Positions 35,838 to 44,461 of a stretch of DNA of 64,000 bases are shown piece after piece. This DNA is from Xylanimonas allomyrinae (lineage in GTDB: Bacteria; Actinomycetota; Actinomycetes; Actinomycetales; Cellulomonadaceae). The notes beneath the pieces are model-generated. The model was not told the origin of the DNA, searched no databases, and saw nothing but the letters and a program-made list of their open reading frames with translations. The translations under genes were made by a program, and so were the position numbers. How positions within the stretch are numbered: position 1 is the stretch's first letter; the number at the start of each line of letters is the position of its first letter. Location of the stretch: contig NZ_CP035495.1 of assembly GCF_004135345.1 (NCBI RefSeq), forward strand, positions 1,860,001 to 1,924,000, read 5' to 3'.

Positions 35838-36500
35838 CTACTGGGCCTGCGGCAGGATCTGCTCGACGTCCGTGTGCGGCCGCGGGATGACGTGGACGGA
35901 GACGAGCTCGCCGACCCTCCCCGCGGCAGCCGCACCGGCGTCGGTCGCGGCCTTGACCGCGCCGACGTCGCCACGAACCATCACGGTCACGTAGGCGGCG
36001 CCGATCTGCTCCTTGCCGATCAGCTTGACGTTGGCGGCCTTGACCATCGCGTCGGCCGCCTCGACGGCGCCGATCAGGCCTTTGGTCTCGACCATGCCGA
36101 GCGCGATCATCTGGACATCAGCCATGGCAGTGCTCCTTGCTGTGTGGGTGGTGGTGGAACGGGGCGCCGGCGCTGGGGCCGGAGCTGGCGTGGCCCTTGC
36201 TTGCGAGGGCTTGGCTTTCGAGGGCTTCGCTTTCGTGGGCTTGGCCTGCGAAGGCTTGGCTTGCTGGGGCTCTGCTTGCGAGGGCTCTGCCTGCGAGGGC
36301 TCAGCCTTCGCAGCGGCGGCCCTCGTCGTGCCCGCGAGCGGCTTGCTGCTCGCGGGCCGCCGCACGGGCTCATCGCGGCCTGCCTCCGCTACCTTCCTGC
36401 GCCTCGTGACCGCGGGCTGGGGGCCCGAGGGGACGGCGGCCGGTGATGTCGGCGGGGCCGGGGAGGCCGGTGGTCCCGGCGGCGGCACGTGATCAGACAT
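35838..36500 (-). CDS. BMC-H shell protein with 125-residue low-complexity N-terminal extension and internal start
   Basis: The C-terminal 95 residues from ATG 36125 ([20 protein letters not shown], ending in [10 protein letters not shown]) are a canonical EutM/PduA-type hexameric shell subunit. The frame is open and in phase upstream to ATG 36500, giving 220 residues. The extension begins [20 protein letters not shown] and has a basic patch TRRRK. It then has seven pentads of form A-E/K-P-x-x (acidic ones first, basic ones later) and an Ala/Pro run. Both starts have ribosome sites: GGGAGG before 36500, which overlaps the eutE end by 8 bp, and AAGGAG seven bases before 36125. Long and short forms are therefore likely. 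No other single-domain BMC-H gene exists in the operon. Confidence 0.85.
   Translation of the reverse strand: MSDHVPPPGPPASPAPPTSPAAVPSGPQPAVTRRRKVAEAGRDEPVRRPASSKPLAGTTRAAAAKAEPSQAEPSQAEPQQAKPSQAKPTKAKPSKAKPSQARATPAPAPAPAPRSTTTHTARSTAMADVQMIALGMVETKGLIGAVEAADAMVKAANVKLIGKEQIGAAYVTVMVRGDVGAVKAATDAGAAAAGRVGELVSVHVIPRPHTDVEQILPQAQ
36180..36310. repeat. Degenerate 15-bp coding repeats within the BMC-H extension
   Basis: About seven units of a 15-bp pattern (plus-strand core GCTTGCGAGGGCT and variants with TTTCG or CTGCG) encode the A-E/K-P-S-Q pentads. Base choice here includes more T and A on the plus strand than neighbouring genes. Expansion by slippage is likely. Confidence 0.75.
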
Positions 36501-37989
36501 GCGTCGTCCCTCCCAGGAGCTGCTCGACGACGCGGCGCACCATGCGCTCGACCGCCGCAGCAGCGGTGTCCGAATCGGACGCGAGCGGTTCCGTCGCGCG
36601 CCGCGCACCGGTGCCCGGCGTCCTTGCGGCGGCGGGAGGCTCGGCGCGGTGATACGCGACACGCTTGACGTTGAGCAGGTGGCGCACCGAGACGTTGTCG
36701 GAGACGGTGGCTCCGCCCAGCCCGCCGGGGGCCAGCGTGAGCGACGGCTCGAGGCCCGTCGTGGCTCCGATGCCGCCCAACGAGCCCCAGGTGTTGACCA
36801 GGATGCGGAACGCGGGCTTCTCGATGCCGAACGCGAGGATCGCCTCCTCGTCGCGCGCATGGATGACGACCGAGTGGCCGTCGCCGCCGAACCGCAGCAG
36901 CTCGATCGCACGCTCGCACCCGGCACGCCACCCGTCGACGACCATGAAGCCCAGCACCGTGGTCAGCTTCTCGCGCGACAGCGGGTGCGCCGCGCCCACG
37001 CCGTCGAGGTCCGCGACCAGCACGCGCGCCGAGGCCGGCACCGCGATCCCGGCGCGCTCGCCCAGGTACTGCGGGGTGCGGCCCACGTAGTCGGCGACCA
37101 TGAGCCCACCGGGCCGGAAGAGCATGGCGGCGAGCCGGTTCGCCTCGTCGCGGCTGAGCCAGTGCGCGCCGTGGGCGCGCATGGCGTCACGCAGGTGCTC
37201 GGCCACGGGGGCGTCGGCGACGACGACCTGCTCGGTGGCGCAGATCGTCGAGCAGTCGAACGCCTTCGACTCGACGATCATCTGCGCGGCCCGCCCGACG
37301 TCGGCGCTGCGGTCCACGTAGGCGGGCACGTTGCCCGGCCCGACGCCGATCGCGGGCTTGCCGCACGAGTGCGCGGCGCGCACCATCCCCGGCCCGCCCG
37401 TCGCGAGCACGAGCGAGGTCAGCCGGTGGCTCATCAGGGCCTGCGTGCCCTCCACGCTGATCTCCGTGAGGCACGACACCAGGCCCGGCGGCATCCCCGC
37501 GCGCTCGCCCGCCTCGGCCATGACGCGCACGGCCTCCGCCGTCGAGCGCCGTGCCGACGGGTGCGGGGCCACGACGACCGCGTTGCGGGCCTTGACGCCG
37601 ATCAAGATCTTGAAGATCGCCGTCGACGTCGGGTTGGTCGACGGCGCCAACGCCGCGACGACCCCGACGGGCCAGCCGATCTCCACGATCCCGCGAGCCT
37701 CGTCACGACCGATCACCCCGCACGTGGGCACGTCGCGGATCGACTCCCAGACGCTCGACGCCGCGAACTCGTTCTTGATCCGCTTGTGCTCGGCGTCGCC
37801 GAAGCCGGTCTCCTCGTGCGCGAGCACGCCGAGCCGGCTCGCCTCGCGCACGGCAGCCGCGACCATCGCCTCGCAGATCCTGTCCACCTCGTCCTGCGGG
37901 GCGAACTGGAAGGCATGCATGGCCTCGTTCGCGGCCACGACCCGGTCACGGGCGTGCTGAATCGCGACGAGGTCTGCGTCGAGCGTCAT
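36493..37989 (-). CDS. eutE: CoA-acylating acetaldehyde dehydrogenase EutE
   Basis: A 498-residue enzyme oxidising acetaldehyde to acetyl-CoA inside the compartment. Seen are the NAD-binding region [45 protein letters not shown] and the catalytic Cys in [34 protein letters not shown] is the usual C-terminal block. After the enzyme proper comes a ~50-residue linker and a terminal amphipathic helix [19 protein letters not shown], which looks like a C-terminal encapsulation peptide (most EutE relatives carry it at the N-terminus). ATG 37989 has AGGAGGTGACA directly upstream. Confidence 0.94.
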   Translation of the reverse strand: MTLDADLVAIQHARDRVVAANEAMHAFQFAPQDEVDRICEAMVAAAVREASRLGVLAHEETGFGDAEHKRIKNEFAASSVWESIRDVPTCGVIGRDEARGIVEIGWPVGVVAALAPSTNPTSTAIFKILIGVKARNAVVVAPHPSARRSTAEAVRVMAEAGERAGMPPGLVSCLTEISVEGTQALMSHRLTSLVLATGGPGMVRAAHSCGKPAIGVGPGNVPAYVDRSADVGRAAQMIVESKAFDCSTICATEQVVVADAPVAEHLRDAMRAHGAHWLSRDEANRLAAMLFRPGGLMVADYVGRTPQYLGERAGIAVPASARVLVADLDGVGAAHPLSREKLTTVLGFMVVDGWRAGCERAIELLRFGGDGHSVVIHARDEEAILAFGIEKPAFRILVNTWGSLGGIGATTGLEPSLTLAPGGLGGATVSDNVSVRHLLNVKRVAYHRAEPPAAARTPGTGARRATEPLASDSDTAAAAVERMVRRVVEQLLGGTTHV

Positions 37990-38035
37990 TGTCACCTCCT
38001 GGGTCGGTGCTCCCGGCCGCCGGTCGGCGGGCCGG

Positions 38036-38692
38036 TCAGTACTTGCGGGGCGAGGCCGCGACGTCGAGCACCGCGTCCTGGAACGCGGCACACGCCGCGC
38101 GGCACGCGCTCTGCGAGCCGGTCAGCAGGCCGCCCGCGAAGTTCGTCTCGGACGGCGGCTCGTAGAAGACCTTCATCTCGACCTCGGCCGCCTTGATGGC
38201 CGCGTCCAGGCCGTACGTCGCCTCGAGCGGCGGCGCGATGAGGTATGCCAGCGACTGACCGCGCGCGATGCCCGCGGCCTGCGACAGGTACGAGCCGGTC
38301 GAGCTGATCAGGTGCGGGAAGAACGCGAGGTCTCCGGCCTCGTTGGCCGTGTAGAACCACGCCTCCTCCGTGCAGTAGGCGATGGCGGCGTCCATCCCGG
38401 CCCGTACCTCCGCGGGGTCGGGCCCCGCGAGGATGCCGATGATCTCGCCCGACAGCGGGCCTGAGGCGTGCGCCGAGCCGGCGTAGAAGCTCTTGGCGTA
38501 GACCACGTCGACCTCGGCGAACTTGGTCGCCTCGTCGAGCGAGACGTACAGCGAGTCGTCGATGTCGCAGGTGAGCAGGCCGACGGAGCGTTGCGTGTCG
38601 CTCAGCCCGAGCTTGGCCGCGTAGCCGCGGTCGACGTTCGGGATCATGCGCGTGGCCAGGATGGTCGGCTTGACTGGTTCGAGGATGGGCAT
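38036..38692 (-). CDS. eutL: EutL tandem-BMC shell protein
   Basis: A 218-residue trimeric shell protein with a gated pore. The start MPILEPVKPTILATRMIPNV and the blocks EATKFAEVDVVYAKSFYAGS, GEIIGILAGPDPAEVRAGMD, SSTGSYLSQAAGIARGQSLA and PPLEATYGLDAAIKAAEVEM are diagnostic of EutL. PPSETNFAGGLLTGSQSACR closes the second domain. Length and spacing match the enterobacterial protein. GGAG sits upstream of ATG 38692, 17 bp after the eutC stop. Confidence 0.96.
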   Translation of the reverse strand: MPILEPVKPTILATRMIPNVDRGYAAKLGLSDTQRSVGLLTCDIDDSLYVSLDEATKFAEVDVVYAKSFYAGSAHASGPLSGEIIGILAGPDPAEVRAGMDAAIAYCTEEAWFYTANEAGDLAFFPHLISSTGSYLSQAAGIARGQSLAYLIAPPLEATYGLDAAIKAAEVEMKVFYEPPSETNFAGGLLTGSQSACRAACAAFQDAVLDVAASPRKY

Positions 38693-38708
38693 GGCGTGCT
38701 CCTTCGTC

Positions 38709-39638
38709 TCACTCGGCCCCGGCGACGTCCCGCAGCCGGACGCCGCTGGCGGAGTGCTGGATCATCTTCTTGACGAACTCCACGACGTAGGCGCCCGCCT
38801 CCAGCGGGTTCGTCCCTCCGTGGGTGGTGATCATGCAGATCAGGTCGCGATCGGCGTCCGACTTGCCGGGCTGCGGGTCGTAGCCCATGTAGGCGCTCAT
38901 GGCGTCGGCGATGCCCAGGCCCGGGCGCTCGCCGATGAGCAGCACGACGACCTTGGCCCCGATGATCGCGTTGACGTCGTTCATGACGCCGACGCGCGCG
39001 TTCTCGATGAAGAACGGGGTGCCCAGGCTCAGGCCGGCCGCGGTCAGGCCCTGCTCGATGACCGGGTAGATGTCGGCCAGGTTGTTGCTGATCGCCGCCG
39101 CCGAGAGCCCGTCGCCCACGCAGATCTGCACGTCGGGACGCTTGACGCACCGCTCGGCGATGGTCGCCTTGCCGTGCTCGGACAGCCGCCGCCCCAGGTC
39201 CGGGCGCAGCAGGTACTCCTCGCGGTCGGCGACCTGCGTCGTGACCGTGAACAGCCCCAGCGCGTCCTTGGTGGCGTCGTCGACGACGCCGTAGATGGCG
39301 TCCTGGGTCACGGCGTGGTCGGCCTGGAACAGCAGCAGCGAGGCCGTGCGGGGGCGGGCCCCGGTGCGCCCGACGCCGAGCCGCGCCGTCGTCGTCGCGC
39401 ACAGGTTGCGCAACCCGTCGGGGTCGTAGGGCTCGGCGATCCCGATGGTGCGCCGGGCCGCCTCCAGGGTCGGGTCGGGCAGGTCGATGACCAGCTCGCC
39501 GTCGGTGGCCGTGGCCGCGTGCGGCCGGGTCGCGTCGGGGGTCAGCGAGACTCCCTCGCGGACGAGCTCGGCGATGACCCTCGCCACGAGCTGGTCGATG
39601 TTTGCCAGGCCTGCGGCCGGGGTGATGTCGTCGGTCAT
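38709..39638 (-). CDS. eutC: Ethanolamine ammonia-lyase small subunit
   Basis: A 309-residue subunit that binds adenosylcobalamin together with EutB. Family motifs are GVGRTGARPRTASLLLFQAD, SDGLS-type VGDGLSAAAISNNLADI, ENARVGVMNDVNAIIGAKVV, LIGERPGLGIADAMSAYM and ITTHGGTNPLEAGAYVV. The N-terminal helix IDQLVARVIAELVREG may target the enzyme into the shell. ATG 39638 (AGAGGTGAACCC upstream) was chosen over a longer frame. Only 4 bp separate it from eutB. Confidence 0.95.
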   Translation of the reverse strand: MTDDITPAAGLANIDQLVARVIAELVREGVSLTPDATRPHAATATDGELVIDLPDPTLEAARRTIGIAEPYDPDGLRNLCATTTARLGVGRTGARPRTASLLLFQADHAVTQDAIYGVVDDATKDALGLFTVTTQVADREEYLLRPDLGRRLSEHGKATIAERCVKRPDVQICVGDGLSAAAISNNLADIYPVIEQGLTAAGLSLGTPFFIENARVGVMNDVNAIIGAKVVVLLIGERPGLGIADAMSAYMGYDPQPGKSDADRDLICMITTHGGTNPLEAGAYVVEFVKKMIQHSASGVRLRDVAGAE

Positions 39639-39642
39639 GGGT

Positions 39643-41010
39643 TCACCTCTGCAGGAAGAAGGACGGGTCGCCGGCCAGGTCGGTGAGGGCTCCGTCACGC
39701 CACAGCCCGATGCCCTCCATCCAGGCCTCGAACTCGGGCAGCGGGCGCAGGCCCAGGGCCTGGCGCAGCGCGGGAGCGTCGTGGTAGCTGGTCGACTGGT
39801 ACGAGAGCATGGCGTCGTCGCCCATGGGGACGCCCATGATGTAGCTGCCGCCCGCGGCGGCCAGCAGCACGGCCAGGTTCTCCAGGTCGTTCTGGGTCGC
39901 CTTGGCGTGGTTGGTGTAGCAGACGTCGCAGCCCATCGAGATGCCCGTCAGCTTGCCCATGAAGTGGTCCTCGAGCCCGGCGCGCGTGATCTGGACGGCG
40001 TCGTACAGGTACTCCGGGCCGATGAACCCCACGACCGTGTTGACCTGGTAGGGGTGCCACCGCTTGGCCATCGAGTAGATGCGGGCCTCCAGGACGAGCT
40101 GGTCGGCGCCGTGGTGCGCGTCGGCCGACAGCGCCGAACCCTGGCCCGTCTCGAAGTACATGTAGTCGGGGCCCTGCGTCCAGCAGTGCTTGGCCGCGAG
40201 CGCCGCCGCCTCGTCGATGAGGCCCACGGACACACCGAAGCTCTCCATGGCCTTCTGCGACCCGGCGATCGACTGGAACACCAGACCGACGGGACTTCCG
40301 CGCCGCAGGCACTCCATCTGGGTGGTGACGTGTGCGAGCACGCAGTTCTGCGTGGGGATCTCCCAGCGGTCGATGACGTCCTTGGTCATGTCGAGCAGCC
40401 GCGAGACCGAGCCGACCGAGTCGTCGGCGGGGTTGATGCCGATGACGGAGTCGCCCGACCCGTAGGAGAGGCCCTCGTAGAGGGCGGCCCGGATGCCGTC
40501 GACCGAGTCCGTGGGGTGGTTGGGCTGGTTGCGTGAGCCGAGCGTGCCGGGCAGGCCGATGGTGTTCTGGCAGTGCCGCACGACGTGGATCTTCTTGGCC
40601 GCCAAGATCAGGTCCAGGTTGCTCATGAGCTTCGTGACGGCGGCGACCATCTCACCGGTCAGCCCGTTGGAGACCCGCCGGATCATGTCGGAGTCGGTCG
40701 TGTTCGCGAGGATCCACTCGCGCAGGTCGCCGACGGTCCAGCCCTTGATCTCCGCGTAGACCGTCTCGTTGACGCCCTCGTCGATGACGCGGGAGACCTC
40801 GTCCTCCTCGATGGGCACCACGGGGTTCTCGCGCAGCACGGACAGCGGGACCTCGGCCAGCACGAACCGCGCGGCGACGCGTTCCGCCTGGCTGTGCGCC
40901 GCGATGCCGGCCTGCTGGTCGCCGGACTTCGGCTCGTTCGCCTTGGCCAGGAGCTCCTTGACGGTGCCGAACTCGTAGGTCGTGCCGAACAGCTTGGTGC
41001 GCAGGATCAT
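39643..41010 (-). CDS. eutB: Ethanolamine ammonia-lyase large subunit
   Basis: A 455-residue TIM-barrel subunit holding the ethanolamine site; with EutC it forms acetaldehyde and ammonia by a radical mechanism. Motifs include NTIGLPGTLGSRNQPNHPTD, GLSYGSGDSVIGINPADDSV, CVLAHVTTQMECLRRGSPVG, ETGQGSALSADAHHGADQLV and GFIGPEYLYDAVQITRAGLE. GKLTGISMGCDVCYTNHAKA follows. The length is close to the enterobacterial 453. AAGGAGG precedes ATG 41010. Confidence 0.97.
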   Translation of the reverse strand: MILRTKLFGTTYEFGTVKELLAKANEPKSGDQQAGIAAHSQAERVAARFVLAEVPLSVLRENPVVPIEEDEVSRVIDEGVNETVYAEIKGWTVGDLREWILANTTDSDMIRRVSNGLTGEMVAAVTKLMSNLDLILAAKKIHVVRHCQNTIGLPGTLGSRNQPNHPTDSVDGIRAALYEGLSYGSGDSVIGINPADDSVGSVSRLLDMTKDVIDRWEIPTQNCVLAHVTTQMECLRRGSPVGLVFQSIAGSQKAMESFGVSVGLIDEAAALAAKHCWTQGPDYMYFETGQGSALSADAHHGADQLVLEARIYSMAKRWHPYQVNTVVGFIGPEYLYDAVQITRAGLEDHFMGKLTGISMGCDVCYTNHAKATQNDLENLAVLLAAAGGSYIMGVPMGDDAMLSYQSTSYHDAPALRQALGLRPLPEFEAWMEGIGLWRDGALTDLAGDPSFFLQR

Positions 41011-41074
41011 CGCGCCACCTCCTTCGATCGCTCGGGTAGCAGGTGTGGGTACATGTGCCCCTCCCTCGGGTCGG

Positions 41075-42529
41075 TCACTGGTAGAAGACGAGCGTCTTGA
41101 CGGAGACGGGCACCACGCGCCCGTCGAACAAGGGCTCGCCGATGTCGATGAAGTCGCCCTCGTCAAGGCCGATCTGGTCGACGACGACGACGGGCTGATC
41201 GGGCAGGCGCCCTTTGAGGGTCTGGCCGAGCACCTGCGCGTAGTCCTCCTCGGTGACGAGCACGAGGGGTCGCAACGGCGGGAGGTAGTCGCTCGCGAAG
41301 TCGGCGAGCCCGTCGGCGAGGCCGACGACCTGCCGGTAGGCGAGGCGTTCGGGCAGGTCGAGCACGATGGCGAAGGCGCCGTGATCGGCTTCCAGGTCCC
41401 AGCGCCGCACCGCTCCGTCGACGGCGGCGCGCACGTCCCGCGGCTCGACATGACCTTCGAGCAGGGACCCGAACCGCGGTTCGACGACGGGCAGGTTCTT
41501 GAGCGGCAGGTATTCGGGGTCGGTCCAGATCGTCGAACCGGACAGGGTGACCTGCTGGCTGGAGGCGCCCAGGACGGTGGCCCGCAGCGTCTGCGCCGGC
41601 CGCTCGATCCGCAGCGTCTGCCAGCGCGGGTTCTCCCGCAGGGAGCGGGCGAGCAGCGGCCCGACGTCTCCGTACCGGGCGACCTGCGCGAGCGTGCTGC
41701 ACGGCTGGTCCTCGTAGTAGACGTGCCCGACGCCCCCCGAGACGAAGCACGCCGCCACCGGGCCGTCGAGCGCCAGGGGTGCGGTGAGGGCGACGATCTC
41801 GGTCAGGGGCGTGACGTTTCCCAGCACGAGGTCGACGACGACGTCGGCCATGACGTCGGTGAGCCGCCGCAACGCCGCGACGTCGGTGCGCCGTCCGACG
41901 ACGAGGTCGAGGCCGAGCGCGTCGACGAGGGTCGCCCCTGCCGGCTTGAGGTGGGTCAGGATGCCGGTGGCCGGATCGACCATGGCCTGCCTCCCGCCCA
42001 CCATGGCCGCGGCGGATCCGATGTGCTTGCCCGAGCGGAACAGGGCCGCGTTCGAGCTTCCGCCCCCGATGTCGACGTTGACGACGGTCGCGTAGTGCTC
42101 GGTGGACCAGTCGCACGCGCCCGACCCGCGCCCGGCGATCTGGGCTTCCAGGGCAGGTCCGGCGACGGTCACGACGAACTCGCCCGCAAGGTCGGACAGG
42201 CCGTTGAGGATGGCCTCGGCGTTGCGCGTGCGCGCTGTCTCGCCCGTGACGATGACGGCACCGCTCTCGACCTGCGCGGCGTCGATCCCGGCGAGCTCGT
42301 ACTCCCGGTGGATCATGCCGAGCACGCCGGCGACGTCGATGCGGTCGGGTGCGGCGAGCGGCGTCAGATGGGGCTGCGACTGGTAGAGGACGGCGCGCCC
42401 CTCGACCCCGAGCCGTGGCACCAGGCCGCCACGGGCCTGGTTGCTCACGGTCAGGCGCGACAGGACGAACTGGCTCGTCGTCGTGCCGATGTCGATGCCC
42501 ACGCTGAGCACCTGCCGGGTCTCCGCCAC
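41075..42529 (-). CDS. eutA: Ethanolamine ammonia-lyase reactivating factor EutA
   Basis: A 484-residue ATPase that removes damaged cobalamin from EutBC and lets fresh cofactor bind. The actin-fold phosphate-1 motif SVGIDIGTTTSQFVLSRLTV lies at the N-terminus. Other motifs are AVIVTGETARTRNAEAIL, VVNVDIGGGSSNAALF and ACFVSGGVGHVYYED. The C-terminal strand PVSVKTLVFYQ is typical. It starts at GTG 42529, 7 bp after the eutN stop; the 64-bp gap to eutB is the largest in this part of the operon. Confidence 0.94.
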   Translation of the reverse strand: MAETRQVLSVGIDIGTTTSQFVLSRLTVSNQARGGLVPRLGVEGRAVLYQSQPHLTPLAAPDRIDVAGVLGMIHREYELAGIDAAQVESGAVIVTGETARTRNAEAILNGLSDLAGEFVVTVAGPALEAQIAGRGSGACDWSTEHYATVVNVDIGGGSSNAALFRSGKHIGSAAAMVGGRQAMVDPATGILTHLKPAGATLVDALGLDLVVGRRTDVAALRRLTDVMADVVVDLVLGNVTPLTEIVALTAPLALDGPVAACFVSGGVGHVYYEDQPCSTLAQVARYGDVGPLLARSLRENPRWQTLRIERPAQTLRATVLGASSQQVTLSGSTIWTDPEYLPLKNLPVVEPRFGSLLEGHVEPRDVRAAVDGAVRRWDLEADHGAFAIVLDLPERLAYRQVVGLADGLADFASDYLPPLRPLVLVTEEDYAQVLGQTLKGRLPDQPVVVVDQIGLDEGDFIDIGEPLFDGRVVPVSVKTLVFYQ

Positions 42530-42536
42530 GTCGCCC

Positions 42537-42827
42537 TCAGCTCTTCCTGAAGGTCACCTGACCCTCGACCTCCACGGAGTCGAGGATCGCCATGATCACG
42601 GCGTCGGTGGGTGCGCCCGCGGTGGGCTCGGTGTGCCGGGCAGCGCTGCCCTGGGCCACCAGGACGAGCTCGCCCTGGCCGGCGCCCACGGCGTCGACGG
42701 CCACGAAAGGCTCGCCGACGAGCTCGTCGGCGGGCGTCGCGCGGCGCACCACCAGCAGCTTGGCTCCCCGCAGCGACTCTGCCTTGATCGTGCAGACGGC
42801 CGACCCCAGGACGCGGGCGATGAGCAT
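42537..42827 (-). CDS. eutN: EutN/CcmL pentameric vertex protein (BMC-P)
   Basis: A 96-residue shell vertex protein. MLIARVLGSAVCTIKAESLR followed by LLVVRR, FVAVDAVGAGQGELVLVAQG and TDAVIMAILDSVEV are the classic EutN/CcmL strands. Pentamers close the corners of the shell. ATG 42827 is one base after the eutH stop, so coupling is likely. A longer frame upstream overlaps eutH and is not needed. Confidence 0.95.
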   Translation of the reverse strand: MLIARVLGSAVCTIKAESLRGAKLLVVRRATPADELVGEPFVAVDAVGAGQGELVLVAQGSAARHTEPTAGAPTDAVIMAILDSVEVEGQVTFRKS

Positions 42828-42828
42828 G

Positions 42829-43986
42829 TCAGGCCACCGCGCTGCCGGTGACGGCGCCACCCTGGGCGGGGTCGGGCTCGTACTTGGGCATCGACCGGCC
42901 GAAGATCAGCAGCGCCACGACGATCGCGGTGACGCCCGCGACGAGCTTGCCCGCGATGACGGGGAAGATCAGGTCTCGCGAGGCACCGGCGACGAACCCG
43001 AGGTGGTCACCGAACGCGAAGGCGGCGGAGACGGCGAACGCGGCGTTGACGACCTTTCCGCGCGGGTCCATGTCCTTCATGATCTGGAACATCGGGATGT
43101 TGTTCGCCAGCGTGGCGATCAGCCCGCCGGCCGCGGTGTCGTTGACCCCGATGAGGGTGCCCGCCTTGGCCAGCGGCTTGGAGGCGAACTCGATGATGAG
43201 GTGGACGGCCGGGAACGCACCGAGCAGCATCATGGCGATCGAGCCGACGACGGCGATGCCCTCGGACGGCGGGATCAGCTCCCAGCCGGCGGGCATGATC
43301 GCGGTGCCCGTGAGCTCCTCGAAGACGCCGATGACCAGGCCGATCGAGATGAGGGCGACCAGGCCCTTGCCGAAGACCTCGAACCCGCGCGTCATGCCGT
43401 TGGGGATGAACCACAGGCCGAGCGCGATGAGCACGGCGACGACGATGATCGGTACGAGGTTGGGCAGCACCATCGACATCGGGAAGCCGGCCACCAGGCC
43501 GCCGACGAACACGCCGAGCGGGATCGTCACCATGCCGGCGAGGATGCCCTTGGCCAGGTAGCCGCGGTCCTTCTTGTCGATGATCGACAACGCGACGGGG
43601 ATCGTGAAGACGATGGTCGGGCCCATCATCGAGCCGAGGATCAGGCCGGAGAGCTGCGCGGCCATCGACGGGACGCCGTCGATGCCGGGAGCCATCTCCA
43701 ACGCCAGCGGCCAGCCGCCCATGTCGCACGCGAGCAGCGTCCCCGCGAACATCGACGGGTCCGCGCCGACGAGCGAGTAGATGGGGGTGATGACAGGGTC
43801 GAGGATCCGGGCCAGCACGGGCGACAGCGACATCACGCCGACCATCGCCAGGGCCAGCGGCCCCATCGCGTTGAACCCTTCCTCGAACTGCTGGCCGAGG
43901 CCGAAGCGGCAGCCGATCGCGCGGTCCAGACCACCCAGGACCATGCAGATCATGAGGATCCAGACGATGACTTCGTTGATGTCCAC
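42829..43986 (-). CDS. eutH: Ethanolamine permease EutH
   Basis: A 385-residue membrane protein with about ten hydrophobic helices. The N-terminus (DINEVIVWILMICMVLGGLD) and AGTLLACDMGGWPLALEMA, GSMMGPTIVFTIPVALSIID, GVNDTAAGGLIATLANNIPM and AFAFGDHLGFVAGASRDLI are EutH features. It imports ethanolamine across the cell membrane. GTG 43986 has AAGGAAGTG upstream. It is the first gene of the 13-gene operon, which is unusual relative to the enterobacterial order. Confidence 0.94.
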   Translation of the reverse strand: MDINEVIVWILMICMVLGGLDRAIGCRFGLGQQFEEGFNAMGPLALAMVGVMSLSPVLARILDPVITPIYSLVGADPSMFAGTLLACDMGGWPLALEMAPGIDGVPSMAAQLSGLILGSMMGPTIVFTIPVALSIIDKKDRGYLAKGILAGMVTIPLGVFVGGLVAGFPMSMVLPNLVPIIVVAVLIALGLWFIPNGMTRGFEVFGKGLVALISIGLVIGVFEELTGTAIMPAGWELIPPSEGIAVVGSIAMMLLGAFPAVHLIIEFASKPLAKAGTLIGVNDTAAGGLIATLANNIPMFQIMKDMDPRGKVVNAAFAVSAAFAFGDHLGFVAGASRDLIFPVIAGKLVAGVTAIVVALLIFGRSMPKYEPDPAQGGAVTGSAVA

Positions 43987-44081
43987 GGGTCACTTCCTTG
44001 TCAGACCACGAGCACGAGCAGGGCCCCTGCGTGCCGTCCCGGCCCGCCGCCTCGCTGCGGCCGACCCTCGACGGCGACTTC

Positions 44082-44087
44082 AGGCTA
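44082..44087 (-). promoter_or_regulatory. Possible -10 box of the eut operon
   Basis: On the minus strand TAGCCT lies 96 bp upstream of eutH. The hexamer 17 bp further up, GGTCGC, is far from the -35 consensus, so activation by a regulator would be needed. A perfect CAGATCTG palindrome lies at 44114-44121, about 27 bp upstream of the -10, and could be its operator. Confidence 0.35.
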
Positions 44088-44268
44088 GGGACGCCCGACG
44101 TTCTGCGACCGGACAGATCTGGACCAGTTACCCCTCGAACGTCAGGACCACTTCGGCCGGTCGCACCCATGACAATCGCCCGGAAAGCGTGCGTGGCCAG
44201 CGCTGACACCGCGTCGGTGCCCGCGCCGCGCGCCGCACCCCTGCCGCGGAGCCGGCCGGCGGACGGGC

Positions 44269-44274
44269 TACCGT
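44269..44274 (+). promoter_or_regulatory. -10 box of the riboswitch-controlled transporter operon
   Basis: TACCGT fits TANNNT and would start transcription near 44281, immediately before the cobalamin riboswitch. Confidence 0.45.
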
Positions 44275-44283
44275 GCACACGTC

Positions 44284-44365
44284 GGGACGGGAGAATCCGG
44301 TGCGAACCCGGAGCTGACCCGCAACCGTGAGGCGCGACGCGCGCCGAGCCGGACCGCCCGCCCCG
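44284..44365 (+). ncRNA. Cobalamin (B12) riboswitch
   Basis: The conserved core is plain: GGGAGAATCCGGTGCGAACC, then CGGAGCTGACCCGCAACCGT, and the B12 box GAGCCGGACCGCCCGCC at 44346-44362. These match the adenosylcobalamin aptamer order. It lies in the leader of the ECF transporter operon, so B12 excess should shut off uptake. About 95 nt separate it from the AGGAGG site of the first gene, leaving room for an expression platform. No equivalent is seen before the divergent eut operon. Confidence 0.93.
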
Positions 44366-44461
44366 CACCGCACGACCACCACACCCGTCGCGGACTGCGG
44401 GTGGGGCCGCCCCGCGCTGCCGCGGTGCCCACGCCTCCCGCGCCCGTCCCAGGAGGCATCC

